64,000 nt of DNA from Phoma sp. XZ068 (Eukaryota > Ascomycota > Dothideomycetes > Pleosporales > Didymellaceae): NCBI GenBank assembly GCA_004835665.1, contig RBKR01000003.1:1922001-1986000 (forward strand), in the 5' to 3' direction. The position numbers were made by a program, and so were the translations under genes. The first letter of the stretch is position 1. Every line of letters begins with the position of its first letter. The notes under the pieces were generated by a model. The model saw only the letters and a list, made by a program, of their open reading frames with translations. It searched no databases and was not told the origin of the DNA. Below are positions 21,925 to 34,210 of this stretch, in pieces.

Positions 21925-24615
21925 ATGATGCCAGGCCACATTCCGCCCGGTGGGCCCTTCCACCCGGGCCGGAAGCAGATGGAGCATCCCTACCAGTACC
22001 ACTACGCTCCGCCGCCGCAGACACACTCGCCCGTCTACCACAACCCGTATGCGCCCTACCACCACCCCCAGCACTATGGCCCGCCGCACGGCTACCCGCA
22101 GCAGATGCCGCACATGCAGCAGTGGAACCCCTACCACCAGCCCCAGCCGCAGTACAACATGCCGCCGCGCCAGTTCCAGCCCCACGCCTCGCCCGTCGTC
22201 GTCTCCTCGCACCCGCACCTGGCCGGCATGCCGCCTGTGAACCGTTCGCTCGGCCAGACGCCCCCCATTGTCCACTCGCACACGCCCCCGCTGCAGCGCA
22301 TACACACGCCTCACCATGTGCCCTCGTCGCCCTCGGTCCACTCGCAGGTGCAGATGCACTCGCCCACACCGCCTGCCCACACCGCCGTGGCTAGCCCTCC
22401 ACCCGTCGCAGAGACAAAGCCTGTGCAGGCTGCCCCGCCGCCAACTCCACCCCAGCCAACGACCTTCAAGCCCTTCTATCCCCCGTTGCCCTGGCTGTCA
22501 GTCCCCGACGCAGACTTCCCCGCACGTGCTGCAGGACGGAGGAGGAGAAAGAGGGGCCCTGTGCCAGCTCAAGAACAAGGCCTGGCCCTGCCCTCGCGCG
22601 AGCAGCATGTACAAGAAGACGTCAAGTCTGCTGAGGAGGCCGGAAATGGCGAGCTCGAGTCTGCAGGCGAGCCAGAGGAGTCACAAGCTTCCACCATTGC
22701 CGTGCCCTCTGACGGTGAGGTCGAAACTCCCTCAACGTCGCACCCACCTTCTGAGATCGACGTACCGTCCGTTCAGCAGCCCGCCGCTCAAACAACCGCT
22801 CCTGGCCAGAAGCACGCCCGCAACACGACCAAGCCAGCCGTGCCTTTGATCCCCATCAAGCCCGCCAAAGCACCGAGCGTGGCCTCGACGACACAAAAAT
22901 CCGTCAAGTCACCACCTACTGAGAAGCCCCAGCCGAAAGCCGTGGATGAGGTTGCTGCACCAGAGGCTGCAAGCGCCGAAACCCCCAAGCCTGCCGCCCC
23001 TGCAGCACCAAAGTCATGGGCAGAGCTGCTCAGGGTGAAGAACGCCGCAGCCTTGGCACAACCTCAGGCTCAAGCACAACCACCGGCCCCTTCGAATGGC
23101 GTCGTGACCACAAACGGACCAGTGGCACCGAAGAGCAATTCGCTCGCCGATGTCCTTGCATCCTACTCTGTTGGCGCCGAAAAGAAGGTGTCTTTCATCG
23201 AACCTCGCGGCCTTGTAAATACGGGAAACCTTTGCTATATGAATTCTGTAAGCCTCGAACAGTCCCACTTAAGACTGCCTGCTAACGTCTGCTAGGTTCT
23301 TCAAGTACTTCTATTCTGCGCGCCATTCTACGACTTCCTAGACCAAACGGCAAAGCGAGCTGTGCATAGCTTCAAGTCTGAGACCCCTCTTGTTGACGCC
23401 ATGATTATGTTTCTGCGAGACTTCAAGGTCATTGACTCGGCCGCTTCAGTTGAGCAGCTTCGCTTGCGTTTGAAGAATGACGAGCTGGAGCAGTATGGCG
23501 ACCCTCTGACTCCTGAGTACGTCTACGACACCATTAGACGTCTGCCTCGCTTCGATAACATGAAGCGCGGCTCTCAGGAAGACGCTGAGGAGTTCTTGGG
23601 TTTCCTTCTCGCTGGTTTACACGATGACTGCGCTCATGTCATTAAGAAGGGCAAGACCGACGCCCAGAATGGCACATCTCCAAAGACCGAGCGATCAAAC
23701 TCCACAGACGGTGGATGGCTCGAAGTTACAGCGAAACAGAAGACCTCCCTTACCCAGACATCCGGAACTATCGAGGTCGAGACACCCATCACCAAGATCT
23801 TTGGTGGTAAGCTTCGCTCTGAATACAAAAAGGCCAACGAGAAGCCTTCGGTGACTTTTGAACCTTACCAGCCTCTGCAGCTTGACATTGGCGAGCCACA
23901 CATCAACAACATTTCGGATGCGCTGAAAAACCTAACTCGTCTGGAGACCCTGGACAGCGCTGTTCGCGGCGCTCGTGCCTCGACTAAGCAGGTGTTCATT
24001 GAGACCCTGCCACCGGTTCTTATTCTCCACCTGAAGCGCTTCCACTATGATGAGAAGGGCCCACAGAAGATCTGGAAGAAGATCGGTTATCCTCTCGAGT
24101 TGGAGATTCCAAAGGAGGTTTTCCCTCAACACAAACGTGGAGGCTTCCAAGCACAGGGTGGCTTCCCCAAGTACAGACTCACAGGAGTCGTCTACCACCA
24201 CGGCAAGAACGCTAGTGGTGGCCACTACACTGTCGACCTCCGTCGGCAAGAAGGCAAGGAATGGATTCGCATGGATGACACTGTCATTCGCCGAATCCGC
24301 GCCGAAGACGTCGCTGAGGGTGGCGCAGAAGAAGATCCCAAGCTACTGGCTGCCGCTCTTGAGCAGCACAAGAACGATGCCGGGAAAAGCAAGAACTTCT
24401 TTGCTCAAATTGACATTGACGAGGAGGCCTCTGACAAGGGAGGCTGGAACCAGGTCAATGGCACAGACAAAAAGGACAACACGAAGAAGTGGGCTGGTGT
24501 TGTGAATGGCACAGCGACACCCAACTCGGCTGGAAAGAGGACCCCACTTCCCAAAGAGAACGTGCGGGACAACAAGGTGGCGTACATCCTGTTCTACCAA
24601 CGTATCGAGTCTTGA
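21925..24615 (+). CDS. UBP3: Ubiquitin carboxyl-terminal hydrolase, Ubp3/USP10 type
   Basis: Deubiquitinase; yeast Ubp3 (with Bre5) and human USP10 (with G3BP) act on 40S ribosomal proteins, ribophagy and transport factors. Two exons give 880 aa (21925-23247, 23296-24615; intron 48 nt). Residues 1-430 are low complexity: His/Pro/Tyr/Gln-rich first, then Pro/Ala/Ser-rich, probably disordered. The USP domain begins RGLVNTGNLCYMNS (catalytic Cys near 437, interrupted by the intron right after it), continues with RFDNMKRGSQEDAEEFLGF, and contains the His box NASGGHYTVDLRR (His near 749) and MDDTVI. A Bre5 homologue would be its expected partner but is not in the window. Confidence 0.93.
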
Positions 24616-24994
24616 AGGGCTAGACTCGAGCAGAACCAGGCAGAGTGTATGCTCATGATTTATCACGACCAAAAGTCATTAGCAGCATTGCGAAGACGCA
24701 TGGAAAAGCATATCCACAAGCGCAGAGCCGTGGATGAGCGTTCATCGGCACCGTTTGTTGGTGCACAAAAGAAGAAGGAGCATTTAGGTGAGCAAGATAC
24801 CCTTACGGGGCGTCAGATATAGGAAGAAAGACGATGTATAATTTCAAACGAGTCCACCTGCGTGATGCTTACAGTGCATTTGAACATGAATCGTCTGTGC
24901 GTCATTGCCCCTCCACCCCACCTTCGTGAACGTCGAGCTCTTGCAGCTACAGCTTGAGCATCACCAGAAACAACAACGGGCATTGATAGACATC
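24616..24994. other. intergenic, no gene seen
   Basis: 379 bp between UBP3 and the dienelactone hydrolase gene on the same strand; terminator and promoter only. Confidence 0.5.
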
Positions 24995-26127
24995 ATGCTT
25001 ATTACAGAGACACACAAGGATGTGCCGACCCAGGCGGGTGGTAACATGAGTGCGTAATGCAGTGTACCACTCCGTATGCATCTGAGCTCACTGTAGTGCA
25101 GGGGTCTTCATCTTCCACCCAACAATTGCCAATTACCCCAAGGCAAAGTTTCCCGGTGTCGTTGTGTTTTCTGAGATCTATCAAGGTGGGTGACACTTCA
25201 TCAATTAACCATTCTTCATCTTCGAGCATTCTCTCAACTGCGATCTTTTCCAAACTTGATCCAAAGCGTTTCCATCCTTTCATATCTACACCTCATCTCA
25301 CACTACCAGTCACTGGCCCCGTGGCCCGTTTTGCACGCCAAATCGCATCCCAAGGCTACATCGTTGCAGCCCCATCCTCCTACCATGAATTTACCGGCCC
25401 CGAACCCCTAGCCTACGACGGCCCGGGCACAGACGCAGGCAACGAATGGAAAATCACCAAGAAAGTCTCCGCCTACGACGAAGACGCCAAACTATCCGTC
25501 GACATCCTGCTCGACCTCCCAACATGCAATGGCCGCATCGGCGCAACAGGTACGTTTCCCCATTCCCAATCACGTGCCCTCCCCCATATCAGTCGTGAAG
25601 CAACGCTGAGATAAACAGGTATGTGTCTCGGCGGCCACCTCGCCTACCGCTGCGCCCTGGACCCTCGCGTGGTATCAGCGATATGCTACTTCGCAACGGA
25701 CATCCACAGCGCGACGCTCGGCGCGGGTAAATCCGATGACTCGCTCCAGCGCGCCCGCGACATCAAAGGCGAACTCGTCATGATCTTTGGGAAAATGGAT
25801 AACCACGTCCCCCCCGAGGGCAGGGATCTGATAAGGAAGACGCTGCATGAGGCGGGTGTGACGTTTAGCTTTTATGAGCCTGCGTGGGCGCAACGTACGT
25901 TCCCCTTCCCCTTATCTCTCTGTGTGAAAGCAGAGGAGGAAGTGGTGGGATCTGTGCTAATGGATATTGTAGATGCGTTTATCCGCGATGAACTCAGTAA
26001 AGGACGGTATGATGCGGCGCTGTCTGGGATTTGCTTTGAGATGCTGAAGGAGTTGTTTAATCGTACTTTGAGGTCTGATCTTGGTCCGAGGAGTGGTGGG
26101 GATGTTGAGATTGAGGATGTTTGCTAG
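24995..26127 (+). CDS. Dienelactone hydrolase family protein
   Basis: Alpha/beta hydrolase of the dienelactone hydrolase family (carboxymethylenebutenolidase type), which opens lactone rings in aromatic-compound breakdown; the natural substrate is unknown. Five exons give 269 aa: 24995-25049, 25102-25185, 25310-25549, 25619-25894, 25973-26127, with introns of 52-124 nt. The catalytic triad can be read: Cys in ATGMCLGGHL (made across a splice junction), Asp in IFGKMDNHVP, and His in WAQHAFIRDE (also created by splicing). That two splice junctions rebuild active-site motifs supports the model. Other family markers are VVVFSEIYQ and VAAPSSYHEF. Confidence 0.85.
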
Positions 26128-26545
26128 ATAGGGTAGGTTGATGAATGGACTTAGCAGCAGAAGAGTTGTATCCAGAGTATGTCTTGATGGCGTGGAGGCG
26201 GTGTGATTGAAGTGTTGGTGATGCTGATGCAGTGCAGGGAGTATCGAGTTTGGCGATTGGGAATTATGTGCGGATTAAGTTGCTGAACTCAGTTGTTTTG
26301 AGGCTGTTGGGTGAGTGGGAAATGATAGAATCCCACAGTACCAGTCCCAGGCAACGAGCATTGCAACATGATCGATGCCGCTAATGAAGATTGATACTGG
26401 TTATGTATCACTGACGATTTTCAGAGCCTACAGAATCGTATATCGGGTATTGACTTACTTCTAGACTCCAAAGATAAAACACATGTATTGACTAGCATAT
26501 ATTATCTCATTACTAACAGAACATATACAGCCACAACTCACACCC
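26128..26545. other. intergenic between convergent genes
   Basis: 418 bp of 3' flanks of two convergent genes. No gene seen. Confidence 0.5.
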
Positions 26546-28018
26546 TCACACCGGCGATATCATCTTCTCCTCCTCCGTCTCCACCCTCTCCACCCTCTCC
26601 ACCGTCGGCTCCCTCGACAACAACCTCAAAAGCCCCGGCTTCTTCTCCGGCGCCAACAAACAACTCACATCACTCAACTGCATCTCCACGGCCTTGCCCT
26701 TCCCCTTCTCCCTCCCCACTTCCACCTCCCCAGACCCACTCCTCCACTCCTTCAAACTGCGACTCCGCGCACTAAGCACAAACGTCGCATCCGCACTCCC
26801 ACTCCTCGTCCCCTCCCCCTCATAACTCTGCATCAACGGCCTCAAATACGGAATCACGCACGCCACAACCGTATACCCAACAGCAAGCTGAGTCGCCCCT
26901 TGCAACCGGGCTGTATATATCGCCGAGCCCCAGTGAGCGATGGGTTGGCAGAGGAAAATCAGGCGCGCGGTGGTAAGTGCGATGTTGGGAATGCGGCAGG
27001 AGAAGGTGGCTACGACGGTGCGTTTTTCGCGGGCGGTCATGGCGCGGTTGTACACCATGTGGATGGAGGCGAGGAAGAGGGCAGTTTCAAGGAGGATATC
27101 GAGGGTGGATATTGTGAGCCAGCGGGGTTTCTAATCGGCGTTAGCTTTTCAGAGTCTTCTTTTTATTTTTGGTTTTTGTTTTTTTTTTTTTAATTTGGGG
27201 CGAGAGGGAGGAATGGGAACATACGAAGCCATCACATCTCCTTAGATACTCCCCACACCCAGGTGATACACTTTCCACCCCCACACTCCCCGCGAACCAC
27301 ACCGTCGCCGCCCCAACAAGACCCCACGCAACGCGTTTTTGCGCGAGGAAGGGCGTCAGCCAGACGAGCATTAGCCCGCAGCTCACCTTAGAGAGCCACA
27401 GCGTTGCGAGGTAGAGCAGCGAACTGGCGAATTCGCCGGCGTGGATGGCGCGCAGGGTGTCGTAGTTGAGCTGGGAGACGGATTCGCCGAAGCCGAGGGA
27501 GACGAGGTAGATTATGAGTGCGGTTTGGGCGAGGGCGCAGAGCTGGGATGGGGGTGTTAGTAGAGTATGAAAGTGGAGCGGAGCGCAGCGTAGCAAAGCG
27601 CAGCAATTGAACGCGAAGCAATTGATATATAAAGTGATTCAAACGCGATTGAGGAACGAAATGTACGCCGTAGCGAAGGGGAGATAATAAAGAAGGAAAT
27701 ACATACAACAGCTCCATAAAACGCAACTTCATCGCACCGATGCGCACACGCCTGCCGTCTAGCATACCACCTCACACCAATACTCAGCAGCACCAGGCCG
27801 AGCGAGAAACCAGTTAGAATCGCGACAATGCCTGTTTGATCCGTTGGCGTGACGAATGTAGGCGGTGGGTGGACGATGGGCGAAGGCGTAGCTGAAGCCG
27901 TAGCCGTAGTAAAAGTCGTAGCTGAATTCGATATCGAAGTCGTTGAAATCGTTGAAGTCATCATCGAAGTCATCATCGAAGCCATCGGTGACGGTAACGA
28001 TGAAGTCGTAATATCCAT
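26546..28018 (-). CDS. Fungal rhodopsin-like seven-TM membrane protein
   Basis: Belongs by pattern to the large fungal integral-membrane (rhodopsin-like, Pth11-related) family; some members are surface sensors, most are uncharacterised. Three exons give 404 aa: 27707-28018, 27225-27542, 26546-27130. Introns are 164 and 94 nt, long for this window; the second carries a 12-nt poly-T run on the plus strand. The N-terminal ~60 residues are Ser/Thr/Met-rich, probably extracellular and O-glycosylated. Then come about seven hydrophobic helices with loop motifs typical of the family (RWYARRQ, DEVAFYGA, LWLSKVSCGLMLVW, NIALTTARL). A basic, Glu-rich cytosolic tail ends in MISPV. I saw no retinal-binding lysine. 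Confidence 0.8.
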
Positions 28019-28503
28019 AATATCTCACCCTTAACACACATCCATATCAAAAGCCGAAGATAAAAAGGACCATGGTCTCAGCAATATCAAAATCCAGTCC
28101 TTCCCACCCAGCCGCGCCTATAAACCCCAGCCGCCCTCTTTGACGCCCCCTGCGCTCGCTGTATGGCCAGACTCTTCGCCCGCGGATCGACAAGCGCGAC
28201 TGGAGACAGACGCCGAATTGCTGGTCGCAACGGTGATTAGTGAGTGTGCTGGCGAGAGGAAGGGCTGGCCTTTGTGTGGGCTGCGTGCGGTGAGGGTGGT
28301 CGAACCCGATCCGGGGACGTGGGACAAAGGGGTGCCACGTGAGGTGGTGTAACGGTGGGTAGCTGCGATAGTGGGGGTCTGTGAATTTGTCTTGGGATCG
28401 AGGAGTTTATGGGGTGTAGAGGTGGTGTTGGGAGGGGAGGGTTAAGCTGTGTGCATGCATTGTATATTATCTTAGTGGTGTTGATATGGGATGGATGGTT
28501 ATA
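28019..28503. other. intergenic, no gene seen
   Basis: 486 bp between the rhodopsin-like gene promoter and the permease 3' end. No convincing frame. Confidence 0.5.
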
Positions 28504-30355
28504 TCAATGAGACAACGTCGACCCCGAAAGCCTCCTAACAACATGCACAGGCCCCAAGTACTCATGCTTCCCCTGAACATGATACATAAGCAGACACAGC
28601 GCGAAGACCGATACAAAGAGCACAACCGACCAGTTGAAGTTGGTCAGATTCACATGCGCATATGTCGGCCACAGGCTCCAGAAAAATGCAAAGAGCACGT
28701 ATACCAACCCCACGGCATTAACAAACACACCCCATTTCCCTAGGCTCCAGCGCGCGTTGGGCAGCGACTCGGGCCATGTGAGGCGGCGGTAGAGAACGCA
28801 GGATATGCTGACGGTGTAGGTGAACATGAGGCTGACGACCTGCAAGCTTACGATTGCGTTGAAGGCGGTTGTGGAGCCGATGTTGATGAGAGCGAGGAGC
28901 GCGGCGAAGACGGATGAGAGGAGGACGGCGTTGCTGGGGATTTCCTTTGTGGCGTCGACGTGGGCGATCCAGCTTGAGAATGGTAGTCCGTGGTCTCGCG
29001 CGAATGCGAATGTTTGGCGGGCTGTGCTGGCGCCGAAGTTGACGTTTGCGGCGCTGACGAGGAGGAGCACGATGATTGTGAGGGCGTTGACGCCTTGTAG
29101 GCTCAGTGCGTTGGTGAAGACGTAGAGGAAGGGGTAGCCGCTGGGATGCGTGATGGCAGCGTTGATGTCGTCGATGGCGAAGAGGAAAGTGATGAGAAAG
29201 ATGGTGGCCATGATGCTGTTTCCGAAGTACGACCAGAAGAGGGAGATGGGAACGTATCGGGAGGCGTCGCGGACTTCTTCAGCCATGTGTGCTGTTGCAT
29301 CGGAGCCTGGAGTGAAGTTAGGGGAGGAATTCAAACGTGCAGAATGAACGTACCAAGGATAGAATAGATGGCAGATATCTGACCGACCATCAACGACAGC
29401 CCAAGCGAACTCCAATCCCCGGCGTTAGTGAAGTCAGTGAAGACATCTTTCGCCGTGCGGCGCGGTGCCAAACACCCCAGCGTTACAACGACGGCAAGAA
29501 AAGCGAGGACATGCAGAATCATCAGCACGTTCTGGAATCGAGGCCAGAAATCGTGGCCCCAGATGTTGAAAACGTAAACGAAAAAGACCTGAGACGTTAG
29601 CACACCAGTCACAATTCAACTCCCCTTGCACATACCATTGCAAAGACGAACAACGTGCCCTGCCATCGTTCCGGCTCGTAGCCAGGATTATTCACAATGA
29701 TCAGCCCCTGTGCTATGGTGCCAGTCAAGAAGCAATCCGCCGCATTGCCAGCCTGCCACGAGAGAGTCGACATCCAGCCCACCACATACGAAAGGAACTG
29801 CTGATACTTGGGGGGCGCAAATTCCGAGACCCAGTGATACTGACCGCCAGACGTCGGTGCCCTACCAAAGTGTCAGTACGCCGCATTTCGCATCGTCCGT
29901 GTAGATGGAACTCACATGGACGCCATCTCAGCCAAGCTCAGCTCCACAAACGTAAACCCAACAAAAGTCCCCATATAGCTCCAAAACAGCCCTGCAATCC
30001 CCCCATTGACAAGACCCTGCGTGCACGCAATCATCAAATACTCCCATATCGCCGTCAACACAATCGCGAAGCTCAGCGCCGAGAGCGGCCGGTAATTACG
30101 CTGCTCAGGAATCAGTCGTGCAGAGACAGACGTACAATTGACTCAGCGTACCTTGAGCTCCTGCTTCTTACCCATGCGATGCATATCCTCCTTATCAATG
30201 GCCGTCCCGCCATCTTGATGCCGGGCGTTGAAAACGTCGCCATCGTTGAGGAAGTCCACGAGAGCGATTTCTCGGGATGCGTTGGTGTGGTGGCGGTACA
30301 GCTCGTTGGGGCGCTTCAGCTGCTTCGCCGCGGCACTGTCAATCGAGTCAGACAT
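28504..30355 (-). CDS. Amino-acid/choline permease (APC superfamily)
   Basis: A plasma-membrane transporter of the APC family, similar in pattern to fungal GABA and choline permeases (Uga4/Hnm1). Five exons give 550 aa: 30152-30355, 29916-30100, 29637-29861 (first base 29636), 29354-29588, 28504-29306. All four introns are 47-54 nt. A ~70-residue polar N-terminus precedes about 12 hydrophobic helices. Family strips: FVELSLAEMASMAPTSGGQYHW, APPKYQQFLSYVVGW, SDATAHMAEEVRDASRYVP and FAFARDHGLPFSSW. The substrate cannot be told from sequence. Confidence 0.9.
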
Positions 30356-30811
30356 GCTGGGTGGAGTGGTGCCAGCATTGTGGGATGCCCTGGTGTGGGT
30401 ATCTTGCTGTTGAGAGTTTGTCAGGGTTGGAATGTGGTGGTTCGGTGATAGTGCCCCGCAAGGGATGGGAGGGACAAAGGATACCGGCGACCTGGTTTGC
30501 AGATAGGGATTGAATGCCGAGGGAGATTTTAAAGGTTGACTGGATGCACCGTTACACTATTGTGAGTGGCGGGAGCCCGATGTCTTGGGCTTAATATTAT
30601 TCGCTGGGCTGGTAATCCATGAAGTAGCGCAGATGTGAGAATCAACTGAATGTTTTCAGCCAAAGTGGTGATTCAAATGTCGTTGTATATTACACTCTTC
30701 TCTCATATCCAATGCAACGCAAATATGCAATGCTAATCTTCTCCCCATCCCGATACTCTCCTCCTTCACATACCCACCTCATGCATCCACCTCCTACACC
30801 CAGCACTGGAT
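30356..30811. other. intergenic, no gene seen
   Basis: 456 bp: permease promoter and 3' flank of the twin-CX9C gene. No gene seen. Confidence 0.5.
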
Positions 30812-31338
30812 CTAGTACTGACCAGCCGCAGCCTGGCAAGCCTTAAGCTGATCCAAGTACCACCCGCAGATGTTCAGACTCCCCTGGTTCTCATCCATGC
30901 ACTTGCGGAACGACGTAACGTTCTCGGCACAAGGACCGCTCTGCGTCTGCTGCGCACTCGTGTTGACGCTGTGCTGCTGCGCGAACTCGGTGGTCTGGGG
31001 CGATGCCTCAGCGGGCGCGGCACTGCTGCCGCCGCTGAACCAGCCGCCGACGGCGTGGCCGATCGAGGATCCGACTGCTACACCGCTGGTGGACGTTAGT
31101 ATGTGCATACGTTGCGGATGAGAGGTTCAAGGGGGACCTACGCAGCGGTGGATGCCATCTGGCCGAACAGACCGGGGCCCTGGGGTGTAGCAGCAGCCGG
31201 GGGAGCATGCTGGGGCGCAGGAGGAGCAGCGGGCGCGGCGGCGGTGGAGTGCTGGCGCGCGGGTGCGGGTGCGGGCTTCGCGGCGGGGACGGTAGGCCTG
31301 GGGCGGACGGGGGCGGCTCCTCCACGTTGGCGAGGCAT
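30812..31338 (-). CDS. MIX17: Twin-CX9C mitochondrial protein (Mix17/CHCHD2-like)
   Basis: Mix17 in yeast and CHCHD2/CHCHD10 in animals are intermembrane-space proteins imported by the Mia40 pathway and linked to respiration. Two exons give 156 aa (31142-31338, 30812-31085; intron 56 nt with ACTAAC). The N-terminus is basic and Pro/Ala-rich (MPRQRGGAAPVRPRP), followed by a conserved Gly/Ala helix GVAVGSSIGHAVGGWFSG. The CHCH domain has CAENVTSFRKC and CGWYLDQLKAC, exactly two CX9C motifs. Length and layout match the family. Confidence 0.92.
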
Positions 31339-32078
31339 GATTGCTGATGGATTGGGGGGTTGGGAGAGGGTGATTGAGGGTTGTTGGTGGTTTGGTGGTG
31401 GTGATGCAGAATGGCAAATAACCTCCGAGGTCGTTTCTCGAAAGATCCGCGCGGAGGTGCTAGCGGCGTTATGCGCGATGCGAGCTTTGTGATTGGTTGG
31501 AGACTTACGTGATAGCCAGAATGTCTTCACCAGGCAGCAGAATTACCAGGTCTAGATGTTTGAGATTGTGAATCTGTCGCCACAGAGTTTACATGTTCGT
31601 GATTCTAATTATCATGATCAATGCAGACATTCGGGCGAAAATATTTCAAAGACATTTCTATCACATATCACAATGCACAATAATGCAAACTCCACCAGTG
31701 CTGTTCAAGTGCTTCAAGAGACGTCAGAAACCAATGCGTGATATTCAGAAGACAAAGGTCTATCGTAAATGCTAATTCCAGATCTGCAGTCCACCGCGCC
31801 AAAGGAGAGTAATGCAGCAAAAAATGGCTCATAAGCATAGACACTGCCCCTGTCCGCTCCGCCGCACGAGGTATGCAAGATGCTATCAAGCAGATGTCGA
31901 AGTATGAGGGTATGAGGAAAGCACCAGCAAGACGGGCTCGCTGTGGGAGTGTGCCGAGGTACGAGGGTATGTTCGTTTCTGCAAGCCGGCGCTGGGTTTC
32001 ATGGACGCATTATATTCAAGCTCCCGGGTGTCCACGATGACGCCAGATGTCCGCCGTGCCTGCTGCGAGTGGCGCCGC
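31339..32078. other. intergenic, no gene seen
   Basis: 740 bp: promoter of the MIX17-like gene on the left and the 3' flank of RAC1 on the right. AT-richer middle part without a supported gene. Confidence 0.5.
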
Positions 32079-32925
32079 TTATAAGATGGTGCACTTGCTC
32101 TTCTTCTTCTGCGCCGATTGTTGGGGGCGGGGGCTGAGGACGGCGCTGCGGGTGGTTAGCTTGGGCGGCGGCTCGAACAGGAGGTGCATACCGAATTGCC
32201 TCGTCGAAGACGCTCTTGAGATTGCGCTGTGTCAGAGCAGAGCACTCGAGGTATTTCTGTGCCTTGATCTCCTTGGCGACCATGACGGCCTGCTCGTACT
32301 GAATCGGCGACATCTTCTTCTGCCTCAGGGACTCCTTGGTGCCCTCGTCGTCTCGCAGATCCAGCTTGGTGCCGACCAGGATGATGGGCACGCCCGGTGC
32401 GTGGTGGTCAATCTCGGGGTACCACTGGGCGCTGTCAGTTGTGTGGTCGAGGACGTGCATTGCTCTGGCTTACCTTTGCCTTTACGTTGTCGAACGAGGG
32501 CGGGCTGACGATGGAGAAGCAAATGAGGAAGACGTCCGTCTGGGGGTACGAGAGCGGTCGCAGCCTGTCGTAGTCTTCCTGTCCAGCGGTATCCCATAGT
32601 CCCAGGCTGATGGGCTTGCCATCAACCATTACATTCGCCGAGTAGTTGTCGAAGCTGGAGGGGGGTTAGCTCTGGCGTCGGTGGCACTGGCGGTCGGGCG
32701 GACTTACACAGTCGGAATGTACTCGCCGGGGAAGGCATTCGTTGTGTAGGAAATGAGGAGACATGTCTGGCAGGGTTAGACGCAGCTCGGCGGGACAGCA
32801 GGCGGGGGCTCACCTTGCCAACGGCACCGTCACCGGTCACGACACACTGGCGATTGTCAGTCAAAGTCACAGCACGGTGGTCTGCATGTGCGCACCTTCA
32901 GGGATTGGGTCGCGGGGGCAGCCAT
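32079..32925 (-). CDS. RAC1: Rho-family GTPase Rac1
   Basis: Small GTPase that directs polarity, hyphal growth and NADPH oxidase in filamentous fungi. Six exons give 200 aa: 32896-32925, 32814-32846, 32708-32766, 32474-32654, 32192-32424, 32079-32145. Exons 1-3 are only 30, 33 and 59 nt. P-loop GDGAVGKT is rebuilt across intron 2, switch I is YIPTVFDNY, switch II is WDTAGQEDYDRLRPLSY, base recognition is TKLD, and the C-terminus is polybasic KKKSK plus CTIL, a CAAX box favouring geranylgeranylation. The start MAAPATQSLKCVV fits Rac, not Cdc42 (which begins MVV.TIKCVVVGDG). One change from the usual CVVVGDG to CVVTGDG is seen. Confidence 0.95.
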
Positions 32926-34210
32926 TGTGTATTAGCGACGCGTCGTCTGATTAGGGTTGTAGTAGATATGCGGGTACGAGAGCCCTGTTCGGCGGCTCTG
33001 GGGCGTGGCGTAGGTGGTCGGCGAGCGACGAGGGTGGAGCTGGGCGGTGCTGGGCGCGGGGCGGGCAGCTGGCAGATGGGCACGAGGGGCTTCGTCAGGC
33101 AGGAGTCGCAGCGCTGGTCGCTTTTCGCTTTTCCTTTTCGCAGCGTCTGCGAGGGCGCGGGAGCTATCTGCAGTAGGGGGGCGCTCGCTTGGCGGCGGCG
33201 GGTGAGCTTGCAGAGCGCGAGTCGACGTGCGTGGGCCGGTGCGCGGGGGCGGTCCTGGCCGAGGGGTGGTCAAGGTCGCAATAGTTCGTCGCCGGGAGGG
33301 GGCAGAGAGGCTTCAGGCTGCCGCGGACGGAGACTGCAGGATGGACGGAGGCTGCAGGACGGCACTGTAGGTGAGGCGTGGTATAGCGAAGCAGCGGCGC
33401 ATGCAGCTGGGGCGCGCCCTCTTTTGAGCAGCGGCAGGCACCACGGAGTTCGCCCACATCAAACAAGCCTGCGACACGACTCTCACCACCGCCAGCCATG
33501 CCTCTGCGATGCTCTGATAGGCACGGCGCACGGATCGGCAGCAGGTCGCCCAGCTGCCCTGCCCGCTCCTATTCGCGCGCCCGTTTGCACGTCCGTCGAC
33601 GGCCTGGCTGCGCTGCCTGCACCTGCCTGCCTCTGCCAAAGAGCGGTATGCGTCCCGCCTGCCACCTCGCGCCTCACGCCGCGACCAGGCACTGCAGGCA
33701 CTGCAGGCACAGACACGGCCAGCCACAGCGCGCTGCACTTGACACACTGCACGCCTTTGCTCACGTCAAATGCAGTGGGGCTGCTGCACACGCGAATTGA
33801 CGCTCCGTCGATTGCTGGCCCTCCGCCGCTGTGATTCGGCCTCTAGGCCTGCATTTCTCTGCCCTGCACCTCCTATTCGCCTGCGCGCGCTTCACCTGCC
33901 CGGCTCCCGCAAACATGTGGCTTTCTAGTTTGACCTCTGCATCCACCGAATCACAGTCCCCATGCATGGTGCGAGTGTCATGGTGCATCAGCGCATGTTT
34001 GGAGCCCGCACTTCCGAGACAACGAATCCTGAGCCTTTGCGAGTCCGGACTTTGCAACCTGTCCGAGCCAGGTTGCTGATCTCGACATTTACTTTTAGCT
34101 TATCTAACTTTGGGTATCTTGGTGCCGAAATCTCCTACAGTCTAGCCCTATCTTTAGTGACACAAACAGCCTACCTTTGATGCCAGTAAAACAACTCAAC
34201 TCTAACCTCT
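32926..34210. other. RAC1 upstream region, no gene seen
   Basis: Nearly 1.3 kb of GC-rich sequence upstream of RAC1. A 339-codon open frame overlaps the RAC1 start on the other strand but is Arg/Ala/Gly/Pro-rich low complexity with no domain. A small triplication (GCACTGCAG-like) is near 33685-33712. Probably a long promoter and 5' UTR. Confidence 0.5.

Noticed and set aside
21637..22380. 247-codon minus-strand frame
   Set aside because: Antisense to the His/Pro/Gln-rich N-terminus of UBP3; low complexity.
32815..33834. 339-codon plus-strand open frame upstream of RAC1
   Set aside because: Overlaps RAC1 exons on the other strand, is Arg/Ala/Gly/Pro-rich without any domain, and is best explained by GC-rich promoter sequence.
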